Positions 1-5,385 of a DNA stretch of 5,385 nt are shown here, one piece after another. Source of the DNA: UBA8886 sp963578705. GTDB lineage: Archaea > Thermoplasmatota > Poseidoniia > MGIII > CG-Epi1. Within the stretch, counting starts at the first letter, position 1. Each line of letters starts with the position of its first letter. A program made the position numbers and the translations under genes. Under the pieces are notes generated by a model. That model ran no database searches. It had not been told where the DNA came from and saw nothing but the letters and a program-made list of their open reading frames with translations. The DNA is taken from contig CAUZDT010000067.1 of assembly GCA_963578705.1 (NCBI GenBank), positions 1-5,385 of the forward strand. Reading direction: 5' to 3'.

Positions 1-909
1 AGTATCGCGGTCCGCAGTGACAACTACCTTTTTGTCCAATCTCCGCTCTATAGCTTCAACCTGACGCATGAGGCGGTCAGCTTCAGCCAGACCAGCGACG
101 GCGATATTCGCGAACTGTTTGACTACTTGTGGCAACGCGACCTTGACGTGGCTGACGTCTTCCTTGGCACCACCTACGCCGAGCAGGCGCGGCAGCTCCT
201 GCATCGCGACTCTGCCGGCGAGTATGACGCGGCAGTGGTCCGTATCTTTGTCGGGCCGACGCACGACAACGAGCTGGACAATGAAGGACTGGAGCAGTTG
301 CTGGTGCAGCTGCACGAAGATGTCCCGGACGACGGCTTCCCCGACGCTGAAGTATCCTTCACCGGAGGCCACATCCTGACGATTACGACAGTCAACGCCA
401 TCCAGAACACCCAGCTCGCCTCGACGCTTGTGGCGATCTTTCTGGCGGCGGTGCTGCTGGTTGGCATCTACCGCCATGTGGGGCTGGGGCTGCTCAATAT
501 CCTGCCGGTAATCTTGGCCGCCATCTGGATTATGGGCACGATGGCGGCGCTGGGAATCACGCTCAACGTGATGACGGTGATGGTTACCGCACTCACGGTG
601 GGTCTCGGCATCGATTACGCCATCCATATCGTTGAACGGTATCGCGAGGAATCGCAGTACCGGAGCGAACAGGCGGCGCTGGAGAATACGATTCATCAGA
701 CCGGCGCGGCGCTGCTGATTTCGGGGCTGACGACCATAGCCGGTTTCGGGGTGCTGCTATTGAGCCCGATGCCGCTGGTGCGCAATTTCGGGATAATCAC
801 TGCTGCGACTATCGTCTACTCGGTCGTAATCGCAATCCTGGTGCTGCCCAGCCTGATATGGGCCGGCAACCGGCTCAGCGAGTGGGCCAGCCAGCAGTGG
901 TCTGGCTGA
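1..909 (+). CDS. RND superfamily (MMPL/HAE3-like) exporter, C-terminal half, 5'-truncated by window edge
   Basis: The frame is open from base 1 to a TGA at 907-909 and gives 302 residues; the true start lies upstream, so the internal TTG at 127 is not taken as the start. Fragment residues 1-136 are hydrophilic and look like the end of the second extracytoplasmic loop of an RND transporter. Five membrane segments follow at about 137-157, 162-182, 187-208, 236-256 and 264-287, matching TM8-TM12 of the family. The hallmark is GLGIDYAIH at about 201-209, followed by a charged cytoplasmic stretch (VERYREE) and then SGLTTIAGFGVLL. RND proteins use ion gradients to export lipids, hydrophobic compounds or other substrates; the substrate here cannot be told. 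Family assignment is firm, the subfamily is an inference. The 3' end overlaps the convergent CNNM gene by 35 bp. Confidence 0.9.
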   Translation, partial: SIAVRSDNYLFVQSPLYSFNLTHEAVSFSQTSDGDIRELFDYLWQRDLDVADVFLGTTYAEQARQLLHRDSAGEYDAAVVRIFVGPTHDNELDNEGLEQLLVQLHEDVPDDGFPDAEVSFTGGHILTITTVNAIQNTQLASTLVAIFLAAVLLVGIYRHVGLGLLNILPVILAAIWIMGTMAALGITLNVMTVMVTALTVGLGIDYAIHIVERYREESQYRSEQAALENTIHQTGAALLISGLTTIAGFGVLLLSPMPLVRNFGIITAATIVYSVVIAILVLPSLIWAGNRLSEWASQQWSG

Positions 910-1984
910 CTTCGCGCTGCCGCTGCCGCTTCTCCCACAGCTCGCGTGCCAGCTGGCGCATGTCCTCGACCGAGTCGGACTCGTCGACGATTTCCACACC
1001 CAGCAGCGTCTCGACCGCGTCTTCGAGCGTAATCAGCCCCTGTGTGGTGCCGTATTCATCAACGACCAGGAAGGCGTGCTCGCGCCGGGCGATGAACTCG
1101 TCGAGCAGGTCGGCGACGCTATCTTCCGGCCCTACGCTGTGCAGCGGTTGGAGCAGGTCGCCTAGCGGGGTATCATCGCCCTCGCCAGCGTAGAGTTCCA
1201 TCAGCCGGCTGCGCAGTACGAAACCCACGACATCGTCCAGACCGCTGTCGGTGACCGGGATGCGTGAGAAGGGGAGCGGCGAGTGCGCCTTGACCACTTG
1301 CGTGACGGTCTGCGACTGCTGGAAGGTGAGCATGACGGTACTGGGAGTCATCACGTCTTCGGCGTGGATGTTGTCGAGCGTCAGCAGGTTGCGGATAATG
1401 CGCGTCTCGCCCTTGTCGAGCGTCCCCTGGTCCTCGCCCAGCTCGGCGACGGCTATCATCTCCTCGCGCGTCATTTCGGCCTGTGCGCCATTGGTCGAGA
1501 TTGAGCGCGAAAATCTCTGCAGGATAACGACCGCTGGCCAGGTCAGCAGGACCAGCCAGTGAATGGCGTGCGCGGCGGGCGTCGCCAGCTGGCGCCAGTA
1601 GGTGGCGCCGATTGTTTTGGGGATGATTTCCGAGAATATCAGGATGAGCAGCGTCATGACAATCGAGGCTGCTGCCAGCCAGTTGCCGCCGCTTTCGTAG
1701 AACTGCGCGCCGACCCCGGCCGCGCCGACGGTGTGCGCCACGGTGTTCAGCGTCAGGATTGCCGCCAGCGGCGCGTCAATTTCCTCCTTGAAGCGGCGCA
1801 GCAGCGGACCGCTGCTGCGCCCTTCCCGGGCCAGCTTCTCGATGTAGGACCAGTTGGTGGTGAGCAGTACCGCCTCGAGCAACGAGCAGAGGAACGAGAT
1901 TCCCAGCGCCAGCACCAGGAAGAATGCGATGTGGGGCCATGAGACGGTCGCCAGCTCCGCCCCCAGCTCTTGCAGGTCCAGCAA
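875..1984 (-). CDS. CNNM/CorC-family membrane protein (DUF21 + CBS pair), putative divalent-cation transporter
   Basis: The 369-residue protein has a DUF21/CNNM transmembrane domain with helices at about 17-40, 71-93, 102-120 and 133-155. It carries the family signatures SLLEAVLL (34-41), LNTVAHTVGAAG (79-90) and FSEIIPKTIGA (117-127). The small polar residues, Asn and Glu in these segments correspond to the region where CNNM/CorC proteins bind Mg2+. A cytosolic linker and two CBS motifs follow, about 211-268 (VMTPSTV, SRIPVTD, VVGFVL) and 276-330 (FLVVDEYGTTQGLITLEDAVETLLG); such pairs commonly bind adenine nucleotides. The usual CorC_HlyC domain after the CBS pair is absent; the protein ends in a charged tail. 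The start is a TTG: the frame has a stop at 2042-2044 and no ATG or GTG between that stop and the TTG, and the next GTG (codon 24) would cut into TM1. Mg2+ or Co2+ transport is inferred from the family. Confidence 0.88.
   Translation of the reverse strand: MLDLQELGAELATVSWPHIAFFLVLALGISFLCSLLEAVLLTTNWSYIEKLAREGRSSGPLLRRFKEEIDAPLAAILTLNTVAHTVGAAGVGAQFYESGGNWLAAASIVMTLLILIFSEIIPKTIGATYWRQLATPAAHAIHWLVLLTWPAVVILQRFSRSISTNGAQAEMTREEMIAVAELGEDQGTLDKGETRIIRNLLTLDNIHAEDVMTPSTVMLTFQQSQTVTQVVKAHSPLPFSRIPVTDSGLDDVVGFVLRSRLMELYAGEGDDTPLGDLLQPLHSVGPEDSVADLLDEFIARREHAFLVVDEYGTTQGLITLEDAVETLLGVEIVDESDSVEDMRQLARELWEKRQRQREVSQTTAGWPTR
1795..1821. repeat. Perfect 27-bp odd palindrome inside the CNNM gene
   Basis: Two 13-base arms, GGCGCAGCAGCGG and CCGCTGCTGCGCC, flank a single central A at 1808, with every base paired. 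The element encodes residues 55-64 of the CNNM protein (GRSSGPLLRR) in the cytosolic stretch just after the first membrane helix. In mRNA it would form a very stable GC-rich hairpin. It may be a coincidence of GC-rich Ser/Leu/Arg codons; any function is an inference. Confidence 0.6.
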
Positions 1985-1994
1985 CTTAATGCGT

Positions 1995-2014
1995 CCCTGC
2001 AGGGCATTCCCTGC
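1995..2014. repeat. Compact nested repeats just upstream of the CNNM start
   Basis: CCCTGCAGGG (1995-2004) is a perfect palindrome. It overlaps the hairpin GCAGGG-CATT-CCCTGC (1999-2014), and TCCCTGC occurs twice in direct orientation (1994-2000 and 2008-2014). The cluster ends 11 bases upstream of the TTG start at 1984. It occupies the place where the other genes here have their TATA box, and no good TATA element is seen. It could be an operator or an mRNA hairpin near the ribosome entry site; the structure is visible, the role is inferred. Confidence 0.45.
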
Positions 2015-2083
2015 GTCTAGTATTGAAAGGACTTCGGTTACTCAATTGGCGTTTCCTCGCGACACGCTCCCGAAGGGAATGCC
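2003..2083. repeat. Separated 10-bp inverted repeat in the spacer between CNNM and the small protein gene
   Basis: GGCATTCCCT at 2003-2012 and its exact reverse complement AGGGAATGCC at 2074-2083 are separated by 61 bp. The left arm is shared with the nested repeat cluster at the CNNM start. The 121-bp spacer 1985-2105 holds no convincing gene; these repeats and a short T-run on the minus strand are all that I see in it. Two sites for one regulator is a possible reading, not shown. Confidence 0.4.
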
Positions 2084-2090
2084 ATTGCTG

Positions 2091-2095
2091 AAAAA
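2091..2095 (-). terminator. Possible oligo-T terminator after the small soluble protein gene
   Basis: On the minus strand the sequence reads CCTGTTTTTCAGC, with five consecutive T residues 11 bases past the TAA stop of the small protein gene. Archaeal RNA polymerase can terminate at short U-tracts without a hairpin. The run is short, so termination may be partial and the CNNM gene downstream may be reached by readthrough. Confidence 0.3.
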
Positions 2096-2105
2096 CAGGA
2101 ATTAG

Positions 2106-2522
2106 TTAGTCTCGACACAGGAACGCTTTCAGCTCCTCCTGGACACAGTCAAGCAGCGAAGTGCTTCCATTCCACTGCTCGTCAACCAGGTAACTGTAAC
2201 TCTCGCGCATCTCCTCGACGACACCCAGCAACTCCTGCCCAAGTCCTGCCGGTGGCGTGCCGGAAACGATGCCGGCCAGCATCAGCGGATTCGCCCGCTG
2301 CAGCATTACGTTGAGGTCACCGGCGCGCAGGTGCTCGAGCAGTCCGTCACGAGTCGAGAATGAGTCGCCCACGAAGTCGCTGACAGCAGTCAGCATCGAG
2401 CCCACGATTTCGCTGTCGACGGACTGGTTTTCCCGCAGTGACGCGTGTGCCAGAAGCCGTCCATCGTCGAAAAGCAGGAACAGTTCCTGCAGTTGCCAGT
2501 CGAGGTCTCCAGCCTCCTCCAT
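2106..2522 (-). CDS. Small soluble protein, roadblock/longin-like domain (inferred); paralogue of its neighbour's C-terminal domain
   Basis: The 138-residue protein has no signal peptide or membrane segment, so it is probably cytosolic. It aligns over nearly its whole length with residues about 333-459 of the adjacent membrane protein, about 45% identical by hand count. Shared blocks are QELFL..DDGRL, VDSEIV.SMLTA..DF..DSF, QR..PL.LAG..SGT and WNG. The order beta-hairpin with DDGRL, long helix, second hairpin ending in SGT, then C-terminal helix suggests a roadblock/LC7 or longin-type fold; this rests on pattern only. Similar domains occur, from memory, in euryarchaeal hypothetical proteins. 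ATG at 2520-2522 is preferred because it lies 25-26 nt from the centre of a TATA box; a GTG directly before it (2523-2525) is the alternative. Function unknown. Confidence 0.8.
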   Translation of the reverse strand: MEEAGDLDWQLQELFLLFDDGRLLAHASLRENQSVDSEIVGSMLTAVSDFVGDSFSTRDGLLEHLRAGDLNVMLQRANPLMLAGIVSGTPPAGLGQELLGVVEEMRESYSYLVDEQWNGSTSLLDCVQEELKAFLCRD

Positions 2523-2543
2523 CACTCCTCTGATGGTTGCAGG

Positions 2544-2551
2544 TATATAAA
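2544..2551 (-). promoter_or_regulatory. Archaeal TATA box (TTTATATA) for the small soluble protein gene
   Basis: The minus strand reads TTTATATA, the archaeal consensus. Its centre lies 25-26 nt upstream of the ATG at 2522, so transcription should begin at or next to the start codon (leaderless mRNA). It sits in the 34-bp gap, 8 bases past the stop codon of the upstream gene, so this gene can be transcribed independently. A GAGGAGTG string just before the ATG resembles a Shine-Dalgarno site but is too close to act as a normal one. Confidence 0.65.
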
Positions 2552-2559
2552 AGGGCGAC

Positions 2560-3960
2560 TCAACGCGATGACGACCAGTACTGGATGAATTCAGTCAGGT
2601 CGCCCCGTATCTCACTGAGGCTGCTGGTGTCGCCGTTCCAGTTGCGGCCGATGACGTAGCCATATTCGCCCCAGAGCTCATCCAGGTATTCCTTCATCAC
2701 CGCACCAAAATCGTCGGGCGCGGTCCCCGAAATGACTCCCGCGAGGTAGAGTGGCTCCCGTCGCTGGACGTAGAGGTTGATGTTGCCATACTTGAGGTTT
2801 TCAAGGCTGCCTTTGTCATCGGCGCGGAACGAGTCCTTGATGAAGTCGCCGATGGCGGTCAGCATCGAGCTGACGATTTCCGAATCGACCATCCGCGACC
2901 CGTGCAGTATCGAGTGTGAAATCAGGCGTCCGTCGTCGTAAATCAGGAACAGCTCCTGAATCTTGAACGGAAACAGTCGCGCCAGCGGGTTCCGCGATGC
3001 GCGCAGCTCCTCCAGCGCCGCCCCGCCCCCGGACGCGACCGCGACGCCGCGCGGCCGCGTTAGCAGTGTGTCGACGAAGCCGTCCATGTCGCGCCGCAAC
3101 TCCTCCGAGGTGAGGGCGCCGACATACTGCCGCGCCAGCCCGAACAGGATAATTGCGTAGCAGAGTCCAGTCGAGAAGGGAAACGAAACAAACAGGTAGG
3201 CGAGTAGCGCCGCGCCCCCGAAGAGCAGCGGCCGCAGCAGGCTGCTCCCGTAGCGGTAGCTGATTGCGCCAATCAGCAGCAGCTGCAACACCACCGCTAT
3301 CGCTATCACGCGGCCGTCGGCCCACTGCGGCGCCACGCTGACGACGATTTCGCCTTCGGCCGGGTCGTAGGCGGCGGAATCGCTCGCCAGCAGGCCGACG
3401 CCAAGCCAGCCACCCATCGGGGTGCGCAGGTGGTCCAGGACGAATTCGTTGGTTTCCAGCCTCACATCAGGTGGATAGCTGATGACGAGCTTCGCCTCGA
3501 GCGCGCTGGCATTGTTCAGCTGGCTGACAAACATCAGTGGGTGCAGCATCGCGTTATCCGCGAGGTGAAACTGAATCGTGAGTTGCAGGTTCCCTCGTTC
3601 TGCCGAATGTGTGCTGACGCTGGCTGAGTCAACAGCGTTGCTACCGAGGAGGGCTGCCGCGAGGCTGGCCGTACCGTTGCCGCCCGGCATAGGCGCAGTC
3701 AGGTAGCGCAGGACTGCCTCTGCATTCGGTTCGTCCGAGAGGGAGAATTTCGGGTCCAGGTATTGCTCGCGTAGCCCTTCCCAATCCAGCCCTTCAGGCG
3801 GATAGGGGCCTCCCGGCCACGCCAGTTCGAGCCTGATTTCGCCCTGCTGCTGGCTGCTGAAATCGAGGTTGGCTTCCAGCGTCGTGCCGCCTGCGGCACC
3901 GGCTGCTGGGCCTGGCGCCAGTAGCAACGCCAGTATTAGGATTCCCGTGATTGCCCGCAC
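2560..3960 (-). CDS. Receptor-like membrane protein: signal peptide, ectodomain, three TM helices, cytosolic roadblock/longin-like domain (inferred)
   Basis: The 466-residue protein starts with a signal peptide (about 1-22, hydrophobic ILILALLLA, Ala-rich cleavage region). An extracytoplasmic domain rich in predicted beta strands covers about 23-213. Three membrane helices lie at about 217-236, 246-262 and 263-281. The loop SYRYGSSLLRP and the segment RRDMDGF have positive charges that place the C-terminus in the cytoplasm. After a linker with GGG, residues 330-460 form the domain shared with the neighbouring small protein (QELFLIYDDGRLISH, VDSEIVSSMLTA, LAGVISGT, WNGD). The start is GTG: an in-frame TAG lies four codons upstream, and a TATA box is centred 25 nt upstream. 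The layout suggests transmitting an external signal to cytosolic partners. No kinase, phosphatase or GTPase motif is present. Family name not known to me; function not assigned. Confidence 0.85.
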   Translation of the reverse strand: MRAITGILILALLLAPGPAAGAAGGTTLEANLDFSSQQQGEIRLELAWPGGPYPPEGLDWEGLREQYLDPKFSLSDEPNAEAVLRYLTAPMPGGNGTASLAAALLGSNAVDSASVSTHSAERGNLQLTIQFHLADNAMLHPLMFVSQLNNASALEAKLVISYPPDVRLETNEFVLDHLRTPMGGWLGVGLLASDSAAYDPAEGEIVVSVAPQWADGRVIAIAVVLQLLLIGAISYRYGSSLLRPLLFGGAALLAYLFVSFPFSTGLCYAIILFGLARQYVGALTSEELRRDMDGFVDTLLTRPRGVAVASGGGAALEELRASRNPLARLFPFKIQELFLIYDDGRLISHSILHGSRMVDSEIVSSMLTAIGDFIKDSFRADDKGSLENLKYGNINLYVQRREPLYLAGVISGTAPDDFGAVMKEYLDELWGEYGYVIGRNWNGDTSSLSEIRGDLTEFIQYWSSSR

Positions 3961-3981
3961 GGACCCGGCCTAGCGAGTTGG

Positions 3982-3988
3982 TTTTAAA
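3982..3988 (-). promoter_or_regulatory. Archaeal TATA box (TTTAAAA) for the membrane protein gene
   Basis: The minus strand reads CCAAATGTTTAAAACC. The TTTAAAA core is centred 25 nt upstream of the GTG start at 3960, and the A-rich CCAAAT before it is compatible with a TFB recognition element. The spacing predicts a leaderless transcript and supports the GTG start. Confidence 0.6.
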
Positions 3989-4010
3989 CATTTGGCGTTC
4001 GGCGAAACCG

Positions 4011-4018
4011 CTTTTATC
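4011..4018 (+). promoter_or_regulatory. Archaeal TATA box (CTTTTATC) for rpl40e
   Basis: CTTTTATC is centred about 24-25 nt upstream of the ATG of rpl40e, with GAAACC just before it as a possible TFB recognition element. The spacing predicts a leaderless transcript. It lies about 30 bp from the oppositely oriented TATA box of the divergent membrane protein gene, in a 78-bp intergenic region that serves both. Confidence 0.6.
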
Positions 4019-4038
4019 CCCCCCAGCTACGGCGCGGC

Positions 4039-4188
4039 ATGGCCCGGTTCCCTGAGGCAGAGGCGCGACTTTTCAACAAGAAAATATGCATGAAGTGCAA
4101 CGCTCGCAATGCCACCAAGGCGGTTCGCTGCCGCAAGTGCAACTCGAGTGACCTGCGGTCCAAGGCGCGCGAGTCGCGCGGGAAGTAA
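4039..4188 (+). CDS. rpl40e: Large subunit ribosomal protein L40e (eL40)
   Basis: This 49-residue basic protein begins MARFPEAEARLF and carries the L40e zinc ribbon with cysteines at 17, 20, 31 and 34 (C-x2-C, ten residues, C-x2-C), with ICMKCNARN as the most recognisable block. Archaeal L40e is a free small protein of about 50 residues; in eukaryotes it is made as a fusion to ubiquitin. It is a structural part of the large ribosomal subunit and is absent from bacteria, so it identifies the DNA as archaeal. The ATG is supported by the family N-terminus and by TATA-box spacing. The stop is TAA at 4186-4188. It is convergent with glmS, with only 22 bp between the stops and no visible T-run terminator. 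Confidence 0.96.
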   Translation: MARFPEAEARLFNKKICMKCNARNATKAVRCRKCNSSDLRSKARESRGK

Positions 4189-4210
4189 GCCGGCGCTGAA
4201 CGCGCGCGCC

Positions 4211-5385
4211 CTACTCGACGGTTACCGACTTGGCAAGGTTGCGCGGCTTGTCGATTTCGCACCCCAGCGCGTCGGCAACGTGGTAAGCCAGCAGCTGTAG
4301 CGCGACTCCAGCGGTGAACGGCATCAATACGGAGTCGGTTGCCGGGACTGTGATGACGTGCGGCGAGAGCCGCTGCGCATCCGCGTCGCCCTCCTGCGCG
4401 ACCAGCAACAGCGGTGCCTTACGCGCCGCCACTTCCTCGATATTGGAGACCAGCTTGGAGTGGGTGTGGTCCGGGCTCATGATAGCGACGACCGGCGTAT
4501 CGGGCGAGAGCAGCGCCAGCGGCCCGTGCTTCAACTCGCCGGCCGGATAGCCTTCGGCGTGGAGATACGAAATCTCCTTCAGTTTCAACGCCCCCTCCAG
4601 CGCGACGGGGTAGCTCAGGTTGCGACCAATGAAGAAGATGGAGCTGGCCGACTGGAGTGTCCCCGCCAGCTTGTTGATGGCGGTGTGCCGCTCGAGCACC
4701 TGACCCACGTAGTGCGGCAGCCGCCGCAGCTCTTGCTCCCAGCGCCGTAGCTGCGGCAGGTCCATGCTCTTGCGAGAATAGGCGAGATGCACCGCCAGCA
4801 TGTAGAGCGCTTGCATCTGCACCATGAACGTTTTTGTCGCCGCGACGCCAATCTCGGGGCCGGCGCGCGTCAGCAGTGTGCCGTCGACTTCGCGCACCAG
4901 GCTGCTGCTGCCGACGTTACAGATGGCGACCGTGTGCGACCCCTGCTGCCGCGCCACGCGGGCTGCGGCGAGCGTGTCGGCGGTTTCGCCGCTCTGCGAA
5001 ACCAGCATCACCAGCGGCCGCGCCGAGAGCATCCCGCCGACATTCTGCACCGGCGGCGAGTAGCGGAACTCGGAAGCGTGGTAGACGTTGACCGGGATGG
5101 CGGTCAGCTGCTCGATGACATACTTGCCGACTAGCCCGGCGTGGAACGACGTGCCGCACGCCACGATTGAAATCGAGCCGATGCGCCAGTTCAGGTCGAT
5201 CCCGTTGACAATCGCCTCGGCGAGCGTCGGCAGCAGCGACTCCTGCAGGGCGCGGGGCTGCTCGAAGATTTCCTTGAGCATGAAGTGCGCGTAGCCGCCC
5301 TGTTCGGCATCCTCGACCACCCACTCAAGCTCCTCGATTTCGGGCTCGCGCGCCTCGCCCGCCATGTCGCTAATTTCAACGCTGT
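4211..5385 (-). CDS. glmS: Glutamine--fructose-6-phosphate aminotransferase (isomerizing), C-terminal part, truncated by window edge
   Basis: GlmS makes glucosamine-6-phosphate from fructose-6-phosphate and glutamine, the entry to UDP-GlcNAc and glycan synthesis. The window holds 390 codons of the isomerase half; the N-terminal glutaminase domain lies beyond the right edge. Numbering from the Met at 5365: the linker motif GGYAHFMLKEIFEQP is at 23-37; SIS domain 1 (about 60-190) has CGTS and SQSGETADT for sugar-phosphate binding; SIS domain 2 (about 235-370) has GALKLKEISY and GELKHGPLAL. By alignment with E. coli, K261, E264, H280 and K379 correspond to catalytic Lys485, Glu488, His504 and Lys603. 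The C-terminus DKPRNLAKSVTVE is canonical. The frame stays open upstream of that Met and resembles the inter-domain linker, so 5365 is not taken as the start. No inactivating change is seen. Confidence 0.96.
   Translation of the reverse strand, partial: SVEISDMAGEAREPEIEELEWVVEDAEQGGYAHFMLKEIFEQPRALQESLLPTLAEAIVNGIDLNWRIGSISIVACGTSFHAGLVGKYVIEQLTAIPVNVYHASEFRYSPPVQNVGGMLSARPLVMLVSQSGETADTLAAARVARQQGSHTVAICNVGSSSLVREVDGTLLTRAGPEIGVAATKTFMVQMQALYMLAVHLAYSRKSMDLPQLRRWEQELRRLPHYVGQVLERHTAINKLAGTLQSASSIFFIGRNLSYPVALEGALKLKEISYLHAEGYPAGELKHGPLALLSPDTPVVAIMSPDHTHSKLVSNIEEVAARKAPLLLVAQEGDADAQRLSPHVITVPATDSVLMPFTAGVALQLLAYHVADALGCEIDKPRNLAKSVTVE

Noticed and set aside
127..909. Exporter gene starting at the TTG at 127
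   Set aside because: The frame is open from base 1 and the residues before 127 continue the extracytoplasmic loop; an RND protein needs its N-terminal half upstream.
1559..1942. A 127-codon open frame on the + strand, opposite the CNNM gene
   Set aside because: The predicted protein is low-complexity and Arg/Gln-rich, as expected for the antisense of GC-rich coding DNA, while the minus strand encodes a clear CNNM family protein.
2474..2490. Palindrome GCAGGAAC-A-GTTCCTGC near the 5' end of the small protein gene
   Set aside because: A similar, weaker palindrome occurs at the homologous place in the neighbour (about 2944-2958). Both come from the codons for the conserved QELFL motif, so the protein sequence explains them.
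2816..3325. A 169-codon open frame on the minus strand, overlapping the receptor-like gene in another frame
   Set aside because: It is extremely Arg/Ala/Gly-rich with no recognisable motif. The overlapping frame has a signal peptide, membrane helices and a domain with a paralogue.
4189..4210. Terminator between the convergent rpl40e and glmS genes
   Set aside because: The 22-bp gap is GC-rich with a short GCGCGCGC run but has no T-run on either strand and no convincing hairpin.
4358..4750. A 130-codon open frame on the + strand, opposite glmS
   Set aside because: It lies wholly within the canonical glmS SIS domains on the other strand, and its sequence shows only GC-rich shadow composition.
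4211..5365. Stand-alone SIS-domain isomerase starting at the Met codon at 5365
   Set aside because: The frame continues open to the window edge, and the residues before that Met fit the GlmS inter-domain linker. A full-length glmS with the glutaminase domain outside the window is the simpler reading.

Overview
The window looks like chromosomal DNA of a euryarchaeon, most likely a marine Thermoplasmatota lineage (Marine Group II/III type). The evidence is a 49-residue archaeal/eukaryotic-type ribosomal protein L40e, which bacteria lack, and archaeal TATA boxes (TTTATATA, TTTAAAA, TTTTAT) centred about 25 nt upstream of three start codons, which implies leaderless transcripts. The DNA is GC-rich by eye, genes are tightly packed, and GTG and TTG starts occur. 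The lineage is an inference; the archaeal assignment is firm. No mobile element, CRISPR array, tRNA or rRNA was seen, and no stretch over 300 bases lacks a gene.

Layout, left to right. (1) The C-terminal half of an RND/MMPL-type exporter runs in from the left edge on the + strand (1-909). (2) It converges with, and overlaps by 35 bp, a minus-strand CNNM/CorC-type membrane protein with paired CBS domains (875-1984). (3) A 121-bp spacer with short repeats follows. (4) A small soluble minus-strand protein (2106-2522) comes next. (5) A minus-strand gene (2560-3960) encodes a signal peptide, an extracytoplasmic domain, three membrane segments and a cytoplasmic domain. That last domain is about 45% identical to the whole of the small protein beside it. 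(6) A 78-bp divergent promoter region separates it from rpl40e on the + strand (4039-4188). (7) The isomerase half of glmS runs in from the right edge on the minus strand (4211-5385).

The housekeeping functions are L40e (ribosome) and GlmS (glucosamine-6-phosphate for UDP-GlcNAc and glycans). The exporter and the CNNM protein are membrane transport functions and need not be related to each other. The least understood part is the pair at 2106-3960. A domain that I infer, from motif pattern only, to be roadblock/longin-like occurs once as a free cytosolic protein and once attached to a transmembrane receptor-like protein. Each copy has its own recognisable promoter. This is the best candidate here for an undescribed signalling or scaffolding module, but no GTPase, kinase or other partner lies within the window.
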